A DNA stretch of 64,000 bases, taken from Eriocheir sinensis (Eukaryota; Arthropoda; Malacostraca; Decapoda; Varunidae). The notes beneath the pieces were generated by a model that saw only the letters and a program-made list of their open reading frames with translations, ran no database searches and was not told the origin of the DNA. Position 1 is the first letter of the stretch. Each line of letters opens with the position of its first letter. Where the stretch lies: positions 20,760,811 through 20,824,810 of the forward strand of contig NC_066509.1 in NCBI RefSeq assembly GCF_024679095.1, given 5' to 3'. Position numbers and translations under genes: made by a program. Shown here in pieces: positions 50,400-62,270 of the stretch.

Positions 50400-50716
50400 G
50401 AGGCTGGCACGAGAAGGAAGAATACCATGTAGTATAGAAAAACTACAATGGAATTTTACATGGATAGAAGGAAGATCATACACGACAACTAAGCTAACAC
50501 TACTTAATGTAAGACCGGAGCAAAATAGCGGATGTTCGGGTTGGCTTCTAAATATTTGTCTAGTCGTTTTTTGAACGTGCAAATAGTTTCGCTTTCGACG
50601 ACGTTTTGATGCAAACCATTCCATACATTGATGACACGGTTGAAGAAGAAGTGCTTTGATTCATTTGAGTTGAAACGCTTCCTCGTTATTTTGTATCCAT
50701 TGTTTCTTGTTACACT

Positions 50717-53440
50717 TTATTGAGAGACTCTAAAATAATCATGAACACTAACATTATCGAATCCCTTGAAAATTTTAAACACTTCTATAAGGTCACCTCT
50801 TAGCCTGCGCTTCGATAAGCTGAATAAGTTCAGTTCTTTAAGTATGTCTTCGTATGGTTTGTTTCGCAGTCTAGGGATCATTTTAGTAGCTCGACGTTGC
50901 ACCCTCTCGAGTTTATCTATATCTTTTCTGTAATAGGGAAAACTGAACGCAATACTCAAGATGTGGGCGAACTAACGAATTGTACGGTGTCAATATTACT
51001 TTTTCTGATTTGTGTTCAAATGTACGACCAATAAATCCGATCAGTTTGTTGGCAGTTTTTACAACTTCAGAGCAATGTTGACCCGGTTTAAGATCGTTCG
51101 AAATTATTACTCCAAGATCTTTTTCTTTGCTGGCTTGAGAAAGTCACACTCCGTTTATTTGATAATGAATACGATCGTTGTTGATTCCGATATGCATAAC
51201 CTAGCACTTTACAATATTGAAATCCATTTGCCGTGTTCGTGCCCAACTACTTAAACGTTCGAGATCAGCTTGTAAGTGTTTTTTATCTATTGTCGTAGTG
51301 ACTTGCTGGCTATTTTTGTGTCGTCGGCAAATTTCGATATTTTACACGATAGCCCCTCGTCAATGTCATTTACATACACTAAAAACAGAACAGGTCCCAA
51401 CACCGACCCCTGTGGAACACCGCTTTTGACATCTCGCCAGTCAGATGATATACCACTCATAACAACTCTCTGTTTACGGTCGGTAGACCAGTCTTTCAGC
51501 CACTTATGAATATTACCAGTTATACCGTAAGCTTGCAATTTACTAAGGAGGCGGTTGTGAGGGACTTCGTCAAATGATTTCGAAAGTCCAAATATACAAT
51601 CTCTACTGATTGACTTTCATCGTATACATTAAAGATGTAGTTGAAGAAATCGAGAAGGTTAGTCAAACAGGAACGTTTGTTTCGAAAACCATGTTGCGAA
51701 TCCTTAATTAGTCTGTTATCTTCAATGAGCTTTACCATTTTTCCACGAATGATCGTCTCCAAACTTTTGCACACGATTGACGTTAGATTGATCGGTCGAT
51801 AATTACCTGGTTGGGACTTGTCGACTTTTTTTAAAGATAGGAGTTACGTTAGCGAGTTTCCATTCTAGTGGTACATTTCCTGTGTTTAGCGACTTTGAGA
51901 ATATGCTCAAGAGGGGCTTGCTGATCTGATGTTTTGCCTCTTTAAGAATACGCGGGTATATTTTATCTGGGCCGGGCGTTTTGTTTACTTTAGTATTATC
52001 GATAATTTGTACTATATTTTTTTTCTACAATGTCGCTAATACTACTCAAGGATGTGTCATCAATATATCTAGGGGCTTCCAGTTGCCTTTTGGATAAGAT
52101 TTCTTTTTTAAAAACGGAGGCAAAAAAATCATTCAATATGTTAGCGATTTCTTCATCATCATTCGTGGATTCGCCCTTTACAGTTGCTACTGGGCCAATA
52201 CTGGGGGTGAAAAGTTTTTTATTTCTTACGTAGGCAAAAAAATCTTTAGGATTTGTTTTTGCTGGCGCTTGCAATATGAAGCTCTAGGTTTCTTTTACTG
52301 AGACATATGATTATTTTTGTTTATCGGCGTAATCTTTGGAATTAAATTTTATGTTTCATTATTTGTGATCAAGTATTTGCGACGTGCTCGATTTTTATTC
52401 TCAATTAGGCGTTTGAGTTGATTGTTCCACCACTTAGGCTTCCAGTTGGCTGTTGGTCGTTTATTACGGAATGGTACGCATAAACTCACGGCTCTACTTA
52501 AAGTTTCTGTGAATGTTTCCCAAGCTTTATTTATATCTGAGGCTGCAGAAATTTCGCTCCAGTCTGCATTCGCTAGTAAATTTCTTAGTTTGTCAAATCT
52601 GCACGTCCGTAATCAGGTATTCTTTCTTCACTCGTTTTCATGTTCTCTTTGATTTTTATCTTAAACGAAATCATTCGACGATCACTGTCGCTGAATTTTG
52701 TACCAACATTGAGATCATTAACTAGGCTTTATTTAGTTATGAGAACAAGATCGAGGATGTTATTTTCGCGAGTTGGTTTATGCACATGCTGGTAAAGCGC
52801 ACTTTCTAATAAGTTACTGTATAGATCGTGACCTGAGTGTATATTTAACGTGTCTCCCCAACTCTTTACTGGTAAGTTAAAGTCTTCTCCCATAACTACA
52901 GCCTCAAATTGATTGCATATGTTAGAAATTTGTTCGAACTGTTTTCTGTCTATTTCCATTGCTTGGTTTCGAGGTCTGTAAACAATGCCAATAACTAATT
53001 TATTTGAACGTTTTTTAATTTCTACGAAAACGGTGTCTATATTATTTATTCTTTCTACAATTATAGCACGTAGATTTAAACCAGCACGAATATATAAGAC
53101 GACGCCACCACCAACTCTGTTTTCTCTGTCGCAAAGAAAATTGAATAGCCGGGTAAGTTAAATTCCGCAATAAAATCTCTTTTATTTGTATTTTAACCAT
53201 GACTCCGCGACGGCGATAATGTGGAAGTTTTCCGTTGCAGCAAGTTCTTCCAGGTCTATGAATTTATTTCGAATGCTGCGGGCGTTTACGTAACACGTGT
53301 TTATATGGTCATAGTGGGATGGGTTGGTGATCCTTTGATTGTTTACGTGATGATCTCTATCGGGGCTGGCTGTTTTTTTTTTTTTTTCTCTCTCTCTCTG
53401 AAAAGTGACATCTGCTCACTAAGAAGTCTTACAAGATCTA
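50717..53440 (-). pseudogene. E15 ORF2: endonuclease and RT, broken
   Basis: EN remnants: VVMGEDFNLP near 52890 (GDFN with an inserted residue) and NNILDLVLITK near 52740. RT: DSQHGFRNKRSCLTNL near 51700, VEIVYLDF near 51610, [20 protein letters not shown] near 51410 and FADDTK near 51330. Thumb: RRATKMIPRLRNKPYED near 50895. Frames change near 52700, 52000, 51580 and 51280. The palm motif is intact, the rest is not. Confidence 0.75.
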
Positions 53441-53459
53441 GCCGCCCCAGCGGAATTTA

Positions 53460-54300
53460 GGTGCACACCATCGCGTTCGTACAAGTCATTTGCACCATAG
53501 AAGTTATTCCAAAAGTTCACAAACTCATTTAATTTTCTTGGGCACATAATGACTTTAGTCGGTTGTTAGTGCTGAAGGTTTTACTGTAAAAGGCGTTCCT
53601 TTCTCTCATCCGCGCGAGGATACCAGATATCATTATGTTGTTTGTTTTTTCTTAGAATTGTCGGATTGATACTATGATACTTTTCCATTAATTCTTCTGA
53701 ACGGTTGTCCTTTACGTCGTTCGTTCCGACATGGATGACGAACAGTGAGTTTTGGTCTGAGCCGGTCAACAACAATCGTCGCGCGAGCAGTGATGCCATC
53801 TACACCTATACCGAGGTAACACATGCGCTTCCGTTTCGCATATTAAGCACGACCGCAAAATTCTCGTAACTGACCTCTGATCATGGAATCGCCAATCAAT
53901 CGGGTTTCGTGCTCCTCTTCAACTTTCTCCTTTAAAATAGCAAAAAGATTGAAGGTCGTGAGTTGCAACATTTCTCTTGGCGTATAAGGCTTGACTCCAT
54001 TCCTTACAGGAATGAAACCGTCATCAGGTGCTTCGGTACTCTGAGTTCTCGTGAATTGGGCATAGGTCGGTTCGGTCGGGTTGGGCAAAGAAGGGGCAGT
54101 GTCGCTACCTGCAGCACAACTATGTTGTCCGCAGCAAATTACTTCAGGGATTCGTGCTGTTTTTCTAAAATGTCATATTTCATTTTCAAATCGTCATACT
54201 TACGGTCGCTAACGCAAAAGCGACAAGCAGAGGAGTTTCTAAAATACTTAGGAGCGAACTTCTCGCAACATACTTCGCAATCTCTCAGGTTAGACGGCAT
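53460..54300 (-). pseudogene. E15 ORF1: Cys-finger and SGNH esterase
   Basis: Starts MPSNLRDCEVCCEKF with a second Cys pair (ACRFC) about 20 residues on, a zinc-finger-like layout, followed by a helical stretch (DDLKMKYDILEKQHESLK). The esterase blocks follow in other frames: TRLIGDSMIRGQL (block I, with the Ser) near 53890 and FVIHVGTNDV (block III) near 53735. The arrangement matches CR1 ORF1. A stop follows the helical segment and frames shift near 53960 and 53830. Confidence 0.75.
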
Positions 54301-54503
54301 TTTGAATTAGTAATTTCTTAACTGACAATGAAAGCAATTAGAGCGAAGTTACTGTAAACTTAAGTTAAGGGTGTCACCATAATACAATTTCAAAAAGTTA
54401 AATGCATAGAAAAGAGATACTGCGGTTTCCAAGTGCCCCAGGAAAATAAAGGTATGGGGACCTCCGCAGGGCCAGAAAAAATATCAGAAAATGGTCATTA
54501 TGA
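54301..54503. other. short non-coding stretch
   Basis: Ordinary complexity between E15 and the hAT-like element; nothing recognisable. Confidence 0.5.
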
Positions 54504-54511
54504 GTGATGAG

Positions 54512-55686
54512 CATAGCTGAGCGTTATCGCGATAAGTTATCGCGATACTTTATCGCTGATAACAAAATCGGATTATCGACCATCCGCTACTTATTTAAAT
54601 ATATATCGGTATCTTCGTTACTTTTGTAACCAAACTAGCGATAATCGCTACTTTTTTTCCGCCTCTCAGAAAAAAACGTTGTCTCCTCCCTACTGCGCAT
54701 GCGTGGCCCGGTGTTGTATGAAAAAACTTCGGGGTATGAAATATCTTCCGTGATGAGATTTCATACTTAGATCATGAAAATTAAAAAAAACTAGGTTATT
54801 TTTTTTATGCTACTCAAAAATCAATATATCACAGAGAAAAATCATTTAACTTGGCCCCCAAAATGATTATTCACTACCTCAAATGTAATATTCCATATTC
54901 GTTTGTGACCATGCCATGGTATTGAAGGCATCCGGTGTTGTGTTATTTGGTGTCCCACATTCAAAAGCTGGCGCTTTTGCTTACAAACACTGGTCTCTCG
55001 TGAACTGCGCATGCTCAGACAATAAAGTGTAGACCTGTACAGTCTCACAATGCTTTTTTAACCCATTAAGAGTTGCTGGAAAGCTGAATCAAACATACAG
55101 TACCACCATCCTCGCTGTTTCTAGAACGACGTACACTCTGTACATATAAATACAACTCGTACAGAGTGCCGTTCTAGTAACAGCGAGGACGGTGGTAGTG
55201 GTACTATATGTCTGATTCAGCCTTCCAGCAACTCTTTATTACGGTTTAAAAGCTTTGTGAGACTGTACAGGTCTACGCTTGCTGGTCTGAGCATGCACCG
55301 TTCACGAGAGACCAGTGTTTGTAAACAATTTTTGACGGTGGGGACGCCAAATAACACAACACCGGTTCAGGCATTTCTAGTATTACCGTCCATATGTACG
55401 TGTCAACGTGTGGTTTTAAGGTTATGTAAGTTAACTAAAATACAGATAATGAAAATTTGAATTCATCAATGTTGTTCTATCTGAAATATCAATATAGTAT
55501 TGTTTTCGCCTATCGGACTTATCGCTACCTAGTATCGGAATTGTGGATTTATATCGGGTATCGGTTATCGGTTATCGCCTATATTTGTGTTTCTAGTTAA
55601 CGAATATCGGTTATCGCCGTTAAGGTTTTTCATTATCAGTTATCGGTTATCGAGAATAAGGTTTTCTGTTATCGTGCCCAGCTACG
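54512..55686. mobile_element. hAT-like non-autonomous element, copy 2
   Basis: Perfect 8-bp target duplication GTGATGAG (54504-54511 and 55687-55694). Ends CATAGCTGAGCG and the complement of CGTAGCTGGGCACG. About 1.17 kb, homologous along its length to 23376-24611 but without the AT expansion. Internal palindrome with ~210 bp arms centred near 55150. No transposase, so mobilised in trans if at all. Confidence 0.85.
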
Positions 55687-55694
55687 GTGATGAG

Positions 55695-56220
55695 CCTTCG
55701 GATTTGAAGCTGACAACCTTGTCAACCCGGTAGAATTTGTCCTTGAGCTTTGTCCTAAAAAGACTGGGGCCGGCGTGGTTACCCATCACCCACACTGGGT
55801 AGAGAGAAAGGAATCAGCCACCCAAGAGCATCCCAAGATGTGTCCCCCTTCAAGCACGAGCTTTATGGGCCCTGGCACAAGGCACCTGTCACCATGTGTG
55901 TTCCGAGGACTCCGCAGGAAAAAAAGAACACCACCGCGAAGACTCCGAAGTGACTAGAACCTCCCGGGATAGTGAGAGAAACGTCGGAGGAAGACTGAGA
56001 CAAGAGGCTGGGTAGAATACCTGTAGAAAGGAAGGAAAGTAAGGGATGTGTCCTCAATGTGTAGGGGAGGGTGACAACCCTTGGATAGACTACCCATAGG
56101 AAAAAAAGAAAAAAAAAGGTAATAGTCCGGAGAGAGAGGAAGAAGTCCCTTTTAGTCGCCTTTTACGACACGTAGGGAATACGGTGGTGGAATTCCCTTC
56201 ACACTCCAACCACAGGAAGA
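55695..56220. other. non-coding, possibly an unclassified repeat
   Basis: Ordinary-complexity sequence ending GTCGCCTTTTACGACACGTA. I suspect a dispersed repeat but find no second copy in this window. Confidence 0.4.
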
Positions 56221-56720
56221 CAGAGACGAGATAAGGGGAGAGAAGAAGAGGTGAGGAGGAGAGAGAACGAGAGGAGGGGAGAGAAGAGGAGGTGTGGAAG
56301 GAGAGAGAACGAGAGGAGGGGAGAGAGGAGGATGGGAGAGAGGAGAGAGAACGAAAGGAGGAGAGAGAGAAGGAGGTGAGGGAGGAGAGAGAACGAGAGG
56401 GGGTGAGGAAGAAGAGAGAACGAGAGGAGCTGAGAGAGGAAGAGGTGAAGAAGGAGAGAGAATGAGAGGAGCTGAGAGAGGAGGTGATTGAGGAGAGAGA
56501 ACGAGAGGAGGGGAGAGAGGAGGAGGGGAGGGAGAAGAGAACAAGAGGAGGGGAGAGAAAGGAGGAAAGGGAGAGAGGGAACAAGAGGAGGGGAGAGAGG
56601 AGGAGGTGAGGAGAAGAGAGAACGAGAGGAGGGGAGAGAGAGGAGGAAAGGGAGAGAGACAGAACGAGACTAGGGGAAAGAGGAGGAGGTGAGGGTGGAG
56701 AGAGAACAAGGAGTAAGGAG
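56220..56720. repeat. GAGA-rich minisatellite
   Basis: Degenerate units around GGAGAGAGAACGAGAGGAGG, about 30-45 bp apart. Confidence 0.75.
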
Positions 56721-56930
56721 AGGAGAGGAGCTCACGGAGGTACAAAGGGGAAGGAAGCAGCAATCGGGGCGTACAAAAGGGAAAAACTCCGTTCTGTCCC
56801 ACTCTTTGTCCCCTCAACGCCAGGGCGACGGGGAGGGGAAGAAAGCGAGGTGAGAAAGGGGGAAAAGACAAAAAGGGAAAGGAGAGGGAAGGAACTCTAG
56901 TGAAATATATAAACAGACACAGACACACTT

Positions 56931-56931
<1 letters not shown>

Positions 56932-56984
<53 letters not shown>

Positions 56985-57038
56985 ACACACACGCACACAC
57001 ACAAACATCCACATACACAGACACACACACACACACAT

Positions 57039-57130
<92 letters not shown>
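56932..57130. repeat. (CA)n microsatellite
   Basis: Nearly 200 bp of CA repeats with a few TA interruptions. Confidence 0.95.
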
Positions 57131-57132
<2 letters not shown>

Positions 57133-58620
57133 CTTTTACTACTCAAAGAATATTGTATAAAATTTATATTTTTTAATGTTATAGTTTCCTTTATCTATAT
57201 TATTTCATAACGTTTTGTTAGGAGCAAGAGAAGTTATCATTGTTGTTGATGTTGTTGTTGGTAGTGGTGGTGACAGTAGTAGTACAGTAGTAGAAGTATC
57301 AAAGGTAGTAGTAGATATACTCACAAATTTTGGATAAAATGGCTCCTCTGATTTTTTTAACCCGGATTTTAGTGTATTGTTCAGTTCCTTTACAGGGGTT
57401 TTCCTACGTTATCTCATTTTGCGTTATGTCAGTTACTCTTTTTTTTATCTCTTATGTATTTGCTTTTAATTTTCTTACTTATGCTCTTTTAATTTCATGA
57501 ATAGTTTTGCTTTGATATTTTTCGTTCTTTTTTCGTAATCAAAAACTTTCGTGTGCCTTTTTACCTTCCAGTTTTAGTCTCGTAGAATTCCCGATATATT
57601 TTTTCGTGACGGACTTTCAAGTCTCGGCAACTTTATTCATTTACTTCCATTTTTACTTCGTTTTCGCTTTTTGCGCTGAAAATTTTCTTCCACATTCATA
57701 CACATTTCCCTTTCCTCCGAGCCTAATATATCTTGTTAGTTTTTTCTTTCCTTTCGTATCACTTTTTCCAGGTAATTTTTTTCTTTCGCATCACTTTTCT
57801 GTGTTCCTGATTCACATTTTATTTTTGTTCTGTTTTTCCTCCACATTTCACTTTCCAGATTCGTGTTTGCTTTCGTTTTCTTCCACTTTTTTTTCCATCT
57901 GGTCCTAATTTTCACGTTTCCACAGTCTTTTTCCTCTTTTTACTTATTCATATTCTTATTTCTATTTTTATTTTATTTTTCCTTCACGTATTTTCCTCTT
58001 CCACCTGTTTTCCTCTTTCCCCTCATTGTCCCTTCTCATTTTCCTCCAGATTTTCTATTTTCTGCTTTATTTAACTTTTCCACTTTTCCCTTCACTTTTC
58101 CATCTCATTTTCCATTTTTCTTCTCGTTTCATTAATCCTCGTGTTAATTTATCTTCATTTTTCCTTAACCCTAAATATACAATCACTTATTCTCCGATTG
58201 ACCCTGTTTTTTTTTTTTTTGGGGGGGGGGGTGGTTGCTTCCCATTTTCCTTTAGATTACCAATTTTACATTTTCTTGGCTATTTTCTGTTTTTTTTTCA
58301 TCACATTCTCAATTCATCTCCGTTTTCCCTCGATTTTCCATCGCCTGTTTTCCTTTTTCGCCAATTGTCTCATCGCGGTCGCCTCCCATTTTTTCATCGC
58401 GTGGCACCTTCGGTTTGGCCCTGCTGCTGCCGGTGCCAAGGTGCCTTAACGACCCCCTGACGACCACCATAATGACCATCACTATCCCCCTCCCCCTGAA
58501 CCACCCCTTTGACCCCGTTCTTTTACCCTCCACCCTGCAACTCACCTTTATCAATTTTCCTTCACCCTTCTGCTATTTCTATTTACTCATCACTCTCCCC
58601 TCCCCCTTCAGTAGTAAAAT
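57131..58620. other. non-coding, T/C-rich
   Basis: Triplet (GTT/GTA)-like repeats at 57237-57320; 57600-58340 is pyrimidine-rich with TTTTCCTT themes and a T13G10 run at ~58208-58231. No gene; Phe/Ser-rich frames are compositional. Confidence 0.65.
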
Positions 58621-58657
58621 AAGTTGTTGTTGTTGTTGTTGTTGTTGTTGTTATTGT
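58621..58657. repeat. (GTT)n microsatellite
   Basis: About 10 GTT units. Confidence 0.85.
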
Positions 58658-59150
58658 AGCAACATAAAGATTTTCAGCATGATTCCCATCAGATTGCCAC
58701 CAACTTTCCAATGCGGAACGTAACCTCAGGAGTTACGCGGAAAATTCTACGGACACAGCCAGTCACGTTTACATTATTTAACGGGTCCCGTGATGGATAA
58801 TGCGAACACTGCGGGGCGTCAGCCCGTGCCATAACCCATGAAGAGTGAAAGAGCTGAGATAAATAAGGAGGTGTGTGTCTTAGGCAACCATAAAGGCATG
58901 TATGCATGGCGTAGCTCTCAGGCCAGCACCAGCAGGCCACGGCCAGTGAGTCCTCGTGCAGGGGGGCGCCGCTCCGAAGGATAATGTGACATATTTTAAT
59001 TAAGTATGGATTTTTTACATATATTCCATTTTATCTGTAATCAAGTTATACCGTCGCGTTCAGAAAACTTATTTTTATATGCTGCAATGGCTTATTTTAG
59101 TACTGATTTAAGAACTCCCGCAAATGACAATGATATGTAAAACGTGGTAT
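58658..59150. other. non-coding, ordinary complexity
   Basis: No coding frame with recognisable motifs. Possibly an old dispersed repeat. Confidence 0.4.
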
Positions 59151-59159
59151 CAACATTTC

Positions 59160-59605
59160 GGAGCTGTTCTTTAACTTACATACCCCATTACTTACTTTCG
59201 ACGTTTTTCTGCTTCATTTCTTTTTTCCTAACGACCTTTTTTTTTCTATTTCTTTTCTTCCCTCGAATAACCTTGCTGTCTGTCCTCTCCTTCCCCCATT
59301 ACCACTACCCTTTCTTTTCTCTTCTCCTTCTTTTCTTCCCTCGAGTCCTTTTTTTCTCCCCTCCATCCCTTACCTCCATCACCCCCCCCCCCACCACCAC
59401 CATTAGCACTTCCATAACACAACACACTTTTAAAATGAACAAGAACAACACCCACTATTGCTTCAACTTCCTCCTCTTCGTCCCTTTTCCTACTACTACT
59501 ACTACTACTACTACTACTATTACTACTACTATTACTACTACTACATCTACTACTACTACTCCTACTACTACTACTCCTACTACTATTACTACCACTAGGA
59601 AGATA
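59160..59605. repeat. pyrimidine-rich DNA with (CTA)n
   Basis: C/T-rich to ~59490, then an imperfect CTA array of ~105 bp. Confidence 0.75.
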
Positions 59606-59693
59606 TATAAAGGAATGTAGGAGGCAACGAAGAGGAACATTATCTGATCAATGACAGATTAAAAAGTAAAGATTGATCTGGACTCTGCCGAAG

Positions 59694-60318
<625 letters not shown>

Positions 60319-62270
60319 TCTGGCTAACACTTCATTGTCACTATTAGTAAATACATTTGTGCTGTTTATCGCTTACCTAACTCTACTAACTATGTAAAAT
60401 TCTTTGGTTACTTGAACTCCAAAGTGGAGCACATCTTGACTCACTCTTTCTTCGCTGATATTTTAATCTTAGGAGATTTCAATGTTCACCACCAGCTTTG
60501 GCTTTCATCCTCTTTCAATGACCAGCCTGGTGAACAAGCCTGCAACTGTGCAATCCTCAACGATCTAGAGCAGTTGGTTCAGCACCCTACACGTATTCCC
60601 GTCCGTCTTGGAGACAGGCCCAACATAGAACACTTCCTTACCTCCAACCCTTCTGCTTACTCTGTCAAACTGTTCTCTTCTTTGGGCTCCTCCGATCACA
60701 ACCTTCTTTATGTATCCTGTCCTATCGCTCCTGTACAGCCTCTAGAGTCTAGACCCACTGAAGAGGCGATGCTTCTGGCATTTTGCTTCAGCCCGGTGGG
60801 ACGACCTGAGGATGTACTTCTCCGATTTCCCGTAGAATGATTACTGCTTCCAGGAGAGACCCCTCTGTGTGTGCTTAGCGCATCTCAGAGGTGATTGTCT
60901 CTGGAATGGAGGCACACATTCCATGTACTTTTTCTTCTCCTCATGCTAAAAAGCCTTTCTTTAATCACGCTTGTTCTTGTGCTATCAAAGATAGGGACGC
61001 AGCTCACAAAAGGTACCAGAGCCTTCGCACTCCTACTAACTATGAGCTTTACATTTCTGCCCGGAATCGTGCCAAATCTATTCTTCGACCTTCCAAAAAC
61101 TCTTTCATCCATAGTAAATGTCAAAACCCTGCTTTTTCTAATTCTTCCTGAGACTTCTGGCACCTAGCCAAAAATATCTCCTCTAATTTAACTTCTTCAT
61201 CTTTCCTCCTCTCCTTAACCCTGACGGGAGCACCGCCGTCTCATTTATCTCTAAGGTTGAACTCTTCGCTCAAACATTCTGTAAAAACTCCACTCTGAAC
61301 GATTCTCTGCATATTCCTCCTACTCATCCCCCCTCTGACTCCTTTATGTCTATTATTAAGATTCTTAAGAATGATTTTTTCCATACCCTCTCTTGCCTCA
61401 ACCCTCAGAAGGCTTATGGGCCTGATGGAGTGCCTCCTATTGTCCTTTAAAAACTATGCTTCCGTGCTGACACCCTGCCTGGTCAAACACCTTTGCCTCT
61501 GCCTGTCTACATCTACCTTTCCTTCCTGCTGGAAGTAAGCCTTCATACAGCCTGTGCCTAAGAAGGGTGACCGTTCCAATCCCTCAAACTGCTGTCCTAT
61601 AGCTTTACAGTCTTGTCTATCTGAAGCTATTGAATCAATCATTAACCGGAAGTTTCTTAAGCATCTATCCACTTCTGACCCTCTTTCTGATCCCCAGTAT
61701 GGGTTCCGCAAGGGGCATTCTACTAGTGATTTCCTTGCCTTCCTAACTGGCTCTTGGTCATCCTCTCTTGGCCGTTTCGGTGAAACTTGTGCTGTTGCAC
61801 TAGACATATCAAAAGCCTTTGATAGGGTCCGGGTTTTTATCCTTCTATCTGTACCTTTATCTCCAGTTTCCTCTCTGATCGATCTATCACTGCTGTAATA
61901 GACGGCCACTGTTCTTCCCCTAAACCTATCAACAGTGGTGTGTCACAGGGCTCTGTCCTATCTCCCACTCTCTGTGTGATGTGCATTAATGATCCATCCA
62001 AAACGAACTGGCTTATCCATTCTTACATCGATGACTCTGCTTTGCATTACTCAAATTTTGATTGAATAACTATACGATTGAATAACTATACGATTCCAGG
62101 CTGGAGGCTGCAAGATGCCTACCTTCAGACATTACTATCATTTCCGATTGGGGCTAGAACAACCTGGTGTCCTTCAACGCCACAAAAACTCAATTTCCTC
62201 TCCTATCAACACGAAACATCCCATCAAACACCTATCCCCTATTCTTCAGCAACACTCAGCTGCCACCTTC
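60319..62270 (+). mobile_element. jockey-like element E5 (family J), decayed
   Basis: Plus strand. The EN C-terminal part has [11 protein letters not shown] (~60472) and [12 protein letters not shown] (~60680); the linker MEAHIPCTFSSPHAKK is at 60906; the RT has KGDRSNPSNCCPIALQSC (~61563), YGFRKGHSTSDFLAFL (~61698) and ALDISKAFDRV (~61798), then YIDD where YADD is expected (~62020). A short duplicated segment lies at 62062-62098. It stops at ~62270 against the 3' end of E6. Stops, frameshifts and the palm change make it inactive. Confidence 0.8.

Larger units (their letters stand above)
50400..54300 (-). mobile_element. CR1-like element E15, near full length
   Basis: The longest non-LTR copy here (~3.9 kb), minus strand. 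It has ORF1 with an N-terminal Cys pair motif and SGNH esterase, then APE endonuclease, RT and C-terminus. The 5' end is near the ORF1 start at 54300. The 3' end lies near 50400; I cannot fix the exact tail. Numerous stops and frameshifts. Confidence 0.8.

Noticed and set aside
56152..57132. 326-residue minus-strand frame
   Set aside because: (CA)n plus GAGA minisatellite; low complexity throughout.
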